From: Lachnoclostridium sp. UBA739
GTDB taxonomy: Bacteria > Bacillota_A > Clostridia > Lachnospirales > Lachnospiraceae
Assembly: GCA_002297865.1 (NCBI GenBank)
Contig: DBKX01000126.1
Span: 21,895 to 27,267 of the forward strand
Length of the DNA: 5,373 bases
Direction: 5' to 3'
The notes beneath the pieces were generated by a model, which saw only the letters and a list, made by a program, of their open reading frames with translations, was not told where the DNA came from and ran no database searches. Both the position numbers and the translations under genes were made by a program. Below are positions 1 to 5,373 of the stretch, in pieces (position 1 is the stretch's first letter; each line of letters begins with the position of its first letter).

Positions 1-3000
1 ATATATATGGTGTAATTAAAGGAAGTTGTGTTAATCAAGATGGAAAAAGCATTGGATTGACAGCACCAAATTCAGAGGCTCAGGCTGATGTCATAATAGG
101 CGCATGGAAGGATGCTGGTGTAAAACCAGAAAGCATCACATATATTGAAGCTCACGGTACTGCTACAAAGCTTGGCGATCCTGTTGAGATAGGAGGACTT
201 ACTGCTGCCTTTTCTAAATATACCGACAGAAAACAATTTAGCGCAATCGGTGCAGCAAAGTCAAATTTTGGACATTTGGATTGCGCAGCAGGACTGTTAG
301 GAGTACTGAAAGTTTTACTTATGATGCAGAATCGCATAATTCCTCCCACTATTCATTTTAGTACACCAAACAATAAGATTGATTATCTTCACTCCCCAGT
401 GTATATCAATGATAAGATTAAAAAATGGGAGACAGATGACGGAATATTGACAGCGGGAGTAAGTTCTTTTGGACTTAGTGGAACAAATTGTCATGTGATA
501 CTACAATCCTATGAAGAGGATAAGAACAGTCAAAGAGAATTTAGGGCTAACTATTTATTGACGGCATCGGCAAGAGATAAGAAAACTTTAATGAAGCTGC
601 TCAAAAGTTACCAAGATTTTTTGGCGAAGCAAGAGGAACATAATTTTCAAGATTTTTGCTATACGATAAATACAGGCAGAGGTCAATATGAGCATAGATT
701 TGCAGGAGTATTTTCAGATGAGTCAGAGTTTCTTGCTTTGGATGAGACAGATTTGCTTTCTAAAAAATATTATTCGAATTTTACGCAAGTACAGAAAAAA
801 GAAACAGATAGGAATTTAATAACACAGAACGAACGCAGAATGAATCATGAACGTGCAAAGCAGTTATGCAGTATTGGTCATGAAACGGAATTAGCGGAAC
901 TTTATTTAAAAGGTACTGAAATTGATTTTGAGCCTCTTTATGAAGATGAGATAGTGTACAGAATCAGTGCACCTGTATATCCATTTCATCACAGGCGATT
1001 TGAATTTTCTATAGGGAATGGACATGAAAATAAGAAGGAAAAACAGCCATATGTGGTAACAGAAAAAGCAATAAATCCTTTGCTAGACAGATGTGCTATA
1101 GAGTCTGACAATTTGTGGATATTTGAAAAGCTGGTATCTCTCGACACTTGTCTAGAAATTCGTGAGCACTGTATAAATGGTGTTAATGTTCTTCCAGGAA
1201 CAGCATATGTTGAAATGGCACATGCTGTGGGGCAGTACATATACGGCTCGGTTTTCTTTACATATATGGAAATTACATTTTACAATCTTATGGTGTGCAG
1301 GCATGATGAAAAACGCATTCTCCATGCAATTGCCCAAAAAGATGGAGAAAAGCTTAGTTTAAGGATGCTTAGCCGAAATCATGAGGATTCAGATTGGATA
1401 CTTCATGCAGAAATGAGTATCAAAAAGGGATATGAGCAACAAACTCATAAAAAAGTGGACATTGGTTCACTATTGGCAGAATACAACAGAAAACTTGAAT
1501 GTACAAAGAGTACAGAAGAAGGAAGTTTTGTACAACTCGGATCACATTGGGATTGTGCTAGAAATATATATATTGGGGACAACACACTGGTATTGTGTGC
1601 CCAAGTAAGAGAAGAGCTGGAACATGATATACTGGACTATTATATTTTCCCTGCACTTCTTGATGGCTCAGTAAATGCTGGAAACATATTGTTAGGTGAA
1701 ATATATTTACCATTTAATTACAAAAATGCAGTTTTCTATGGAGAACTGAAAGGGAGGATATATAGCAGAATCGTTAGATTGAACCCTAGTAAGCCAAATA
1801 GAGAAGTTGAACTGTTCAAGGTAGAAATTTATGATGAAGATGGAAATTTGCTTGGAGAGGTTCAGCAATATGCACTGAAACGCTGTAATGAAGCGAATTG
1901 GCTTTTTGAAAGTTTGATGAGTAAAGATGTTCATGAAGTATGTTGGAAACCAGATGAACGGAGCAATATAACGTCCAATAGGATGTCAGATACTGCAGTT
2001 GTGGTTTTATGGCAAGGACAGCATGAGGAAGAAATGCTATCAGCTGTGAAAAACAGATATCGGGATGTTATTTGTATATATATAGGAGAAAGTTCAGGAA
2101 AAATTGCACAGAACAGCTATGAAGTTCGAAATACAGAAGATGAAATGTCAACGGTGATACGACAGCTAAAAATTCCAGAGGAGACCGTAATAATAAATCT
2201 TCTGTCTGACAAATCAGATGACTTAGAGGTTAATGAAGAGGCGTTTAGTGGACTTCGTGGAACGTTTAATCTAGCAAAAGCACTTTGTAGTCATTCCAAG
2301 CACATAACCCTTGCTTGTATTGTGAAGAATGCAGGAATTATTAGTTGCACAGAAAAGAATATTAATCCCATAGGGCGTTCCGTGATGGGGTTTGTTTCTT
2401 GTCTTGAACTTGAACAGAGCACGATAGATGCGTGCATTATTGATACAGACGAATTAACAGATGTTGAATTGTTACTAGATGAAATCAATCATGCTGACCG
2501 AAGAACCATAGTGGGCTACAGGAAAAATGTCAGATATGCAGAGCATATTTGTAAGAAGCTTGACAAAAAAGAGCCTATTGTACCAAGAGATGGTGATGTG
2601 GTTGTAATTCCTGGAGGATATGGTGGAATCGGATTGGCAGTAAGTGAATACCTTTTGAGCCATAACAGAGAAACGAAGATTGTTTTATTAAGTAGAACAG
2701 GGGCAATTGAGGATGCAAATGATAAGAGATTTAATCAATTGCAAGCTCTGATAGGTAAAGGATATCAAATATCTGTCTGGAAGGCAGATGTAACACAACG
2801 GCATGAGGTAGCAGATGTAGTCAATAGAGTGCGCAAGGAATATGGGCACATTGATGGTGTTATTTATGCTGCTGGTGTCGGAGAAGAGGGAATGCTGGTA
2901 AATAAAACTTGGGATGATGAGTGGAAGATTGTGAAAACGAAAGCGGTCGGCGTGTGGAATATAGATATGGAAACATGTAATGATAATTTGAGATATTTTA

Positions 3001-3755
3001 TTATGTTTTCTAGCATTACTTCACTATTTGGCTCTGGAGGTCAGACAGGATATGCGGCAGGAAATGCTTTTCTTGACAGTTATGTTTTAAGTAGTACACG
3101 GAAAGAGTGTGTGACTATGACGATAAACTGGACTGGATGGAAAGAATCAGGTATGGCATTTAATTGGGGCGTTGATATGTCAAAGAGCGATCTGCATTAT
3201 GTTTCAGATGAAGAAGGCAGAGAACTGTTTGGTGCAGCGCTTAGAACAGGACTTAGAAGAATTGCTATATTACGTTTTCATAACAAGTTGGATGCTCATA
3301 AATGTGAAGAATTGCAAAGCAGGATAAAACTGCCGGAGGAATATATAATGAATAATGATGTAAAAGAAGAATCACATGAGCAGGAGATCGCAATCTATGG
3401 TAAAAGCCCAGACAATCTTACAGAAGAGGAAAAAAATCTTGCACTTGCCTGGAGTAGAACTTTGAAAATAAATGAGGTCAATATTTTTTCAAAGTTTTTC
3501 GAAATAGGAGGTAATTCCTTACTAGCTTCTTATCTACAGAAAGAGATTAATAAAATATATCCTTCTACTGTTTCGATTACGGATGTATTTGCTTATTCGA
3601 CGATTGTAGATATGGCTGCTTATATATCTGAGAAAAATGGAACATCCAAAGAACACACTGTGATTGACCAAAATAAAGATGTGGATATCGAAGATTTGGT
3701 GCAGCAATTTGTTCAAGGAGATTTAAGTATTGAAGAGATGGAACATTTGATTTAA
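1..3755 (+). CDS. Trans-AT modular polyketide synthase subunit, 3' part (KS-DH-KR-ACP-docking)
   Basis: This is the 3' part of a multimodular PKS. It is open from the window edge: the first full codon is at 3, 1250 residues are visible (numbered from that codon) and it ends in TAA. A TTG at 57 lies inside conserved KS sequence and is not a start. Domains: KS C-terminal part (about 1-168; His51 in EAHGTAT, His91 in NFGHL); post-KS linker without an acyltransferase (about 169-340, ending YPFHHRR); DH (about 358-628; H389xxxGxxxxP, Asp554); KR (about 643-1096; GGYGGIG 871-877, Lys980, Ser1004, Tyr1017, Asn1021); ACP (about 1138-1211; GGNSL with Ser1172); helical tail (1226-1250). The inferred role is one round of condensation, ketoreduction and dehydration, giving an enoyl-ACP in the cytoplasm. 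Malonyl units would come from a separate AT. No ER or methyltransferase domain is seen. The next gene starts 18 bases downstream. The family call is secure; the product is unknown. Confidence 0.95.
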   Translation, partial: IYGVIKGSCVNQDGKSIGLTAPNSEAQADVIIGAWKDAGVKPESITYIEAHGTATKLGDPVEIGGLTAAFSKYTDRKQFSAIGAAKSNFGHLDCAAGLLGVLKVLLMMQNRIIPPTIHFSTPNNKIDYLHSPVYINDKIKKWETDDGILTAGVSSFGLSGTNCHVILQSYEEDKNSQREFRANYLLTASARDKKTLMKLLKSYQDFLAKQEEHNFQDFCYTINTGRGQYEHRFAGVFSDESEFLALDETDLLSKKYYSNFTQVQKKETDRNLITQNERRMNHERAKQLCSIGHETELAELYLKGTEIDFEPLYEDEIVYRISAPVYPFHHRRFEFSIGNGHENKKEKQPYVVTEKAINPLLDRCAIESDNLWIFEKLVSLDTCLEIREHCINGVNVLPGTAYVEMAHAVGQYIYGSVFFTYMEITFYNLMVCRHDEKRILHAIAQKDGEKLSLRMLSRNHEDSDWILHAEMSIKKGYEQQTHKKVDIGSLLAEYNRKLECTKSTEEGSFVQLGSHWDCARNIYIGDNTLVLCAQVREELEHDILDYYIFPALLDGSVNAGNILLGEIYLPFNYKNAVFYGELKGRIYSRIVRLNPSKPNREVELFKVEIYDEDGNLLGEVQQYALKRCNEANWLFESLMSKDVHEVCWKPDERSNITSNRMSDTAVVVLWQGQHEEEMLSAVKNRYRDVICIYIGESSGKIAQNSYEVRNTEDEMSTVIRQLKIPEETVIINLLSDKSDDLEVNEEAFSGLRGTFNLAKALCSHSKHITLACIVKNAGIISCTEKNINPIGRSVMGFVSCLELEQSTIDACIIDTDELTDVELLLDEINHADRRTIVGYRKNVRYAEHICKKLDKKEPIVPRDGDVVVIPGGYGGIGLAVSEYLLSHNRETKIVLLSRTGAIEDANDKRFNQLQALIGKGYQISVWKADVTQRHEVADVVNRVRKEYGHIDGVIYAAGVGEEGMLVNKTWDDEWKIVKTKAVGVWNIDMETCNDNLRYFIMFSSITSLFGSGGQTGYAAGNAFLDSYVLSSTRKECVTMTINWTGWKESGMAFNWGVDMSKSDLHYVSDEEGRELFGAALRTGLRRIAILRFHNKLDAHKCEELQSRIKLPEEYIMNNDVKEESHEQEIAIYGKSPDNLTEEEKNLALAWSRTLKINEVNIFSKFFEIGGNSLLASYLQKEINKIYPSTVSITDVFAYSTIVDMAAYISEKNGTSKEHTVIDQNKDVDIEDLVQQFVQGDLSIEEMEHLI
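3..506 (+). other. Ketosynthase domain, C-terminal part
   Basis: The reading frame opens in a conserved KS stretch (VNQDG, then LTAPN). Both catalytic histidines are present, in EAHGTAT (codon 153-155) and NFGHL (codon 273-275), 40 residues apart, the same spacing as in the KS of the next gene. FGLSGTNCH closes the fold. The usual HGTGT is HGTAT here. The active-site cysteine half lies upstream of the window, so activity cannot be fully judged. Confidence 0.93.
507..1022 (+). other. Post-KS linker / AT-docking region with no acyltransferase
   Basis: About 170 residues separate the KS and DH. The first part carries the typical KS-flanking linker (CYTINTGRGQYEHR, near 658-701). The end carries the post-AT linker signature (YLKGTEIDFEPLY, then YPFHHRR at 978-998). 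No GHSxG nucleophile motif and no room for a full AT are present. This layout is the hallmark of trans-AT PKSs, where a free AT loads the ACPs. Confidence 0.85.
1074..1886 (+). other. Dehydratase (DH) domain
   Basis: The double-hotdog DH starts at NPLLDRC. Catalytic His (codon 1167-1169) is in HCINGVNVLP, which fits HxxxGxxxxP exactly. Catalytic Asp (codon 1662-1664) is in PALLDGSVN, 165 residues later, a normal spacing. The residue four after Asp is Asn instead of the usual Gln or His. The retained Asp and Pro argue against a double-bond-shifting variant. It should dehydrate the beta-hydroxyacyl-ACP made by the adjacent KR. Confidence 0.85.
1929..3290 (+). other. Ketoreductase (KR) domain, structural plus catalytic halves
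   Basis: The degenerate structural half begins at VHEVCWKPDE and includes NPIGRSVMGF. The catalytic Rossmann half has the NADPH loop GGYGGIG (2613-2633), Lys (2940-2942), Ser (3012-3014), Tyr (3051-3053, 13 residues after Ser) and Asn (3063-3065), a complete tetrad. INWTGWKESGMA near its end is typical of trans-AT KRs. Two oddities: Pro replaces the usual Thr just before the glycine loop, and the stereochemistry loop reads GEE where B-type KRs have LDD. Phe, not Trp, sits eight residues before Tyr, so neither A- nor B-type assignment is firm. Confidence 0.9.
3335..3350 (+). promoter_or_regulatory. Possible internal ribosome binding site and in-frame ATG before the ACP
   Basis: GGAGGA (3335-3340) lies 7 bases before an ATG (3348-3350) that is in frame with the PKS. 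Starting there would give a 135-residue protein made only of the linker, the ACP and the docking tail. The position falls in the KR-ACP linker. The bases also encode Pro-Glu-Glu in the long protein, so the match could be chance. Confidence 0.35.
3414..3635 (+). other. Acyl carrier protein (ACP) domain
   Basis: A four-helix carrier domain runs from NLTEEEKNLALAW to AAYISEK. The phosphopantetheine attachment serine is in GGNSLLA (Ser codon 3516-3518). The more common PKS signature is GxDSL; the Asn before Ser makes this resemble the GGNSL or GGHSL form also seen in peptidyl carriers and some trans-AT ACPs. It holds the growing chain for KR and DH processing. Confidence 0.9.
3678..3752 (+). other. 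C-terminal docking segment of the upstream PKS subunit
   Basis: After a polar linker that follows the ACP, the last 25 residues read as two short helices split by a Gly-Asp-Leu-Ser turn (DIEDLVQQFVQG, then IEEMEHLI). This fits the C-terminal half of a four-helix-bundle docking domain known between trans-AT PKS subunits. Function is inferred from position and helix pattern only. Confidence 0.6.
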
Positions 3756-3768
3756 GGAAGAAAGGTGA
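3754..3768 (+). promoter_or_regulatory. Ribosome binding site of the downstream PKS gene
   Basis: The spacer after the upstream stop codon contains AAGGAAG and then AAAGGTGA, the latter 5 bases before the ATG at 3774. The match to the 16S 3' end supports that ATG over the in-frame GTG at 3765, which lies inside the site. No promoter or terminator fits in the 18-base spacer, so the two genes are read as one operon, probably with translational coupling. Confidence 0.8.
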
Positions 3769-3773
3769 GCGAG

Positions 3774-3875
3774 ATGCAAGAGATAAAGAAATATATAATT
3801 AAACAGTTGAGTCAAGGATTGATTGGTCAAGATGAAGCGGTTACTTTCTTGAAAGAATTGCAGAATACTCAGCGT
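3774..3875 (+). other. N-terminal docking segment of the downstream PKS subunit
   Basis: Residues 1-34 precede the KS and form two amphipathic-looking helices around a QGLIGQDEA turn. The pattern echoes the QGDLSIEEM turn at the end of the upstream protein. It is the expected position for the partner half of a docking bundle. The interaction is inferred, not shown. Confidence 0.6.
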
Positions 3876-5373
3876 GAAGAATCTGGAAATGTAGCTATTA
3901 TAGGTATATCCTGTCGTCTTCCTATGGCTAATGATTTTGAGGAGTATTGGGAAAATTTAATTAATGGCAGGTGCTGCTTTTGTTCTAAACCTGCGGATAA
4001 ATTGCTTATCGACAAATCATATCAAAATCCATATTATGAAGAATTTGCTGGAATAAAGATTCCAGAAGATTTTGATAAGCTTGAAAGTATAGTAGGAGCA
4101 TATATTCAAGATAATGATAAATTTGATCCAGATTTTTTTAACATTTCACCAAGAGAAGCAACGTATATAGATCCTGCACAACGAGTATTCCTTGAAATGG
4201 CATGGTCGGCTTTGGAGGATGCAGGTTACAGCTGTGGTACAATAAATGATACAAAGACAGGTGTGTTTGTCGGAAAAGATTACTCCAATTCAATGCATTA
4301 TAAAATGATAACAGCTCCAGATGCAATGAAGACAACTGGAACGTGGGAAGGTTTGTTAGCAAGTAGACTGAGTTATGCATTCAACCTTACAGGGCCAACG
4401 ATGGTGATTGATACTGCTTGTTCATCTGGGCTTGTTGCAGTGCATGAGGCTTGTAATTCAATTCGTAACGGTGAGTGTGAAATGGCTCTTGCAGGTGGTC
4501 TTTCAATTGGTGCAGGTGGAGCGTCAACAGATAAAGACGATGATGATGACAAGGAGCAGTCTGAAAAGGAGGATACAAATTCAAGTACTCTTGGAGCAGT
4601 ATCTTCAAAAGATAATCGTGTACGTACATTTGATAAGAAATGTAGCGGTTCTGTGTTTGGTGAAGGAATCGTTGTATTTATGCTTAAGTCATATGAGAAT
4701 GCAGTTAAGGACGGAGACCATATTTATGCTGTCATTAAGGGAAGTGCTATAAATAATGATGGAGCTTCCAATGGAATAACTGCACCGAATCCATTGGCAC
4801 AGGCAGCGGTTATTACAGAAGCATGGAAGAAAGCCCAGGTTTCTCCAGATACGATTGATTACATTGAGGCTCATGGAACAGGTACATTACTTGGGGACCC
4901 GATAGAAGTTCTTGGAATTACGAAAGCTTTTGAAAAGCAAACAAATAAAAAACAATTCTGTGGTATCGGTTCTGTAAAGACTAATATTGGTCACTTAGTT
5001 GCAGCTTCTGGATGTGCCAGTCTGTTGAAAGTTACATTGGCATTACAGAATCATATGATTCCACCAAGTATCAATTTTGAAGAACCGAACCAGAATATTG
5101 ACTTTCTAAATTCACCTATTTATGTCGTAGATAAGCCTACTTTATGGGAAAGAAATGACAGAAGCAGACGTGCAGGTATTAACGCATTTGGATTTAGTGG
5201 AACTAACTGCCATATGGTTGTAGAGGAAGCACCAGTAACATCCAGCGAATCATCAACTAAAAGAGACAGGAATATCATTGCATTTTCAGGTAGGACAGAA
5301 ACTTCCCTGAAGGCGTTGATAAAGAAATACTGTGAATTCCTTAAGAGAGATAGAAAATTGAACTTTGATGATG
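3774..5373 (+). CDS. Trans-AT modular polyketide synthase subunit, 5' part (docking-KS)
   Basis: This is the start of the next assembly-line subunit. It stays open for 533 codons to the window edge, with no in-frame stop found on reading it through. The ATG at 3774 was chosen because AAAGGTGA lies 5 bases upstream; an in-frame GTG at 3765 would add three residues but overlaps that site. Residues 1-34 form two predicted short helices, a docking segment. A full KS follows (about 39-485): entry motif NVAIIGISCRLP, SPREATYIDPAQR near 122-134, Cys216 in DTACSS, His367 in EAHGTGT, His407 in NIGHL, and FGFSGTNCH from 472. This Cys-His-His triad is the normal condensing set, so the KS should be active. 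It presumably takes the acyl chain from the ACP of the upstream subunit. A 15-residue acidic, lysine-rich insertion sits at 253-267. The last 45 or so residues resemble the post-KS linker of the upstream gene. Later domains are outside the window. Confidence 0.95.
   Translation, partial: MQEIKKYIIKQLSQGLIGQDEAVTFLKELQNTQREESGNVAIIGISCRLPMANDFEEYWENLINGRCCFCSKPADKLLIDKSYQNPYYEEFAGIKIPEDFDKLESIVGAYIQDNDKFDPDFFNISPREATYIDPAQRVFLEMAWSALEDAGYSCGTINDTKTGVFVGKDYSNSMHYKMITAPDAMKTTGTWEGLLASRLSYAFNLTGPTMVIDTACSSGLVAVHEACNSIRNGECEMALAGGLSIGAGGASTDKDDDDDKEQSEKEDTNSSTLGAVSSKDNRVRTFDKKCSGSVFGEGIVVFMLKSYENAVKDGDHIYAVIKGSAINNDGASNGITAPNPLAQAAVITEAWKKAQVSPDTIDYIEAHGTGTLLGDPIEVLGITKAFEKQTNKKQFCGIGSVKTNIGHLVAASGCASLLKVTLALQNHMIPPSINFEEPNQNIDFLNSPIYVVDKPTLWERNDRSRRAGINAFGFSGTNCHMVVEEAPVTSSESSTKRDRNIIAFSGRTETSLKALIKKYCEFLKRDRKLNFDD
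3888..5228 (+). other. Complete ketosynthase (KS) domain
   Basis: All condensing residues are present: Cys in DTACSS (4419-4421), His in EAHGTGT (4872-4874) and His in NIGHL (4992-4994). Cys to first His is 151 residues, about 15 more than usual, explained by the insertion at 4530-4574. The VRTFDKK...GEG and INNDGASNG stretches are of the kind often seen in trans-AT KSs. Substrate clade assignment would need a phylogeny. Confidence 0.93.
4530..4574 (+). other. Acidic, charged insertion within the KS
   Basis: Fifteen codons encode DKDDDDDKEQSEKED, ten of them Asp or Glu and four Lys. They fall between the strand ending AGGLSIGAGG and the loop leading to VRTFD. The run of GAT/GAC codons is a short trinucleotide tract. 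The rest of the KS aligns without it, so it looks like a surface-loop expansion. Confidence 0.75.

Noticed and set aside
57..59. TTG as the start codon of the first gene
   Set aside because: The frame is open to the window edge and the 18 upstream codons encode conserved KS sequence (VNQDG motif), so the true start is far upstream.
152..3716. Several short open frames of 60-83 codons overlapping the first PKS gene, mostly on the minus strand with one on the plus strand at 1177-1362
   Set aside because: All lie within a well-supported coding region, lack recognisable motifs, and are expected by chance in AT-rich DNA.
3765..3767. GTG as the start of the second PKS gene
   Set aside because: It is in frame, but it forms part of the best ribosome binding site (AAAGGTGA), and the ATG at 3774 has better spacing.
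3756..3773. Terminator or promoter between the two genes
   Set aside because: The spacer is only 18 bases, has no inverted repeat or T-run, and is taken up by the ribosome binding site.
4536..4553. DDDDK protease-like recognition sequence in the KS insertion
   Set aside because: It matches the enteropeptidase site by chance within a GAT-rich acidic run; there is no reason to expect such processing in a bacterial cytoplasmic PKS.
4138..4629. Two 80-codon minus-strand open frames opposite the second KS
   Set aside because: They are antisense shadows of conserved KS coding sequence, with low-complexity Leu/His/Pro-rich translations.
4408..4752. Plus-strand 114-codon open frame
   Set aside because: It lies wholly inside the conserved KS of the second gene in another frame and its translation shows no domain-like sequence.
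3..5228. Direct DNA repeat between the two KS regions
   Set aside because: The two KSs are clearly related in protein, but no long identical DNA stretch was seen; they are diverged paralogous domains rather than a recent duplication.

Overview
The window is almost entirely coding on the + strand. It holds the end of one giant modular polyketide synthase (PKS) gene and the start of the next one, 18 bases apart and in the same reading frame. Both are assembly-line subunits of the trans-acyltransferase (trans-AT) type: ketosynthase (KS) domains are visible, but the place after the first KS where a cis-AT PKS would carry a roughly 300-residue acyltransferase holds only a short KS-adjacent linker and the usual post-AT linker. 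The malonyl-loading AT is therefore inferred to be a separate protein outside the window. The DNA is AT-rich (under about 40% GC by eye), uses many AGA/AGG and ATA codons, and has strong Shine-Dalgarno sites. This suggests a low-GC Firmicute, plausibly an anaerobic clostridium or Lachnospiraceae-like gut or rumen bacterium. That placement is inference only.

Layout: bases 1-3755 are the 3' part of PKS gene A, whose real start lies upstream. Its domains in order are the C-terminal third of a KS, a short linker (AT-docking region), a dehydratase (DH), a ketoreductase (KR) with structural and catalytic halves, an acyl carrier protein (ACP) and a C-terminal helical tail. Bases 3756-3773 are an intergenic spacer containing the ribosome binding site. 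Bases 3774-5373 are the 5' part of PKS gene B: a short helical N-terminal docking segment, a complete KS with its Cys-His-His triad, and the start of the post-KS linker. No gene-free stretch exceeds 20 bases.

How they work together: the gene A module condenses a C2 unit, reduces the beta-ketone (KR) and dehydrates it (DH), leaving an alpha,beta-unsaturated acyl chain on its ACP. The tail of A and the head of B each look like two short helices and could form a four-helix docking bundle that passes the chain to the KS of B. The end product cannot be told from this window.

Points worth a second look: an in-frame internal start with a good ribosome binding site just before the ACP of gene A, which could make a free ACP-docking protein; a 15-residue, highly charged insertion in the KS of gene B; and substitutions in conserved DH and KR motifs.
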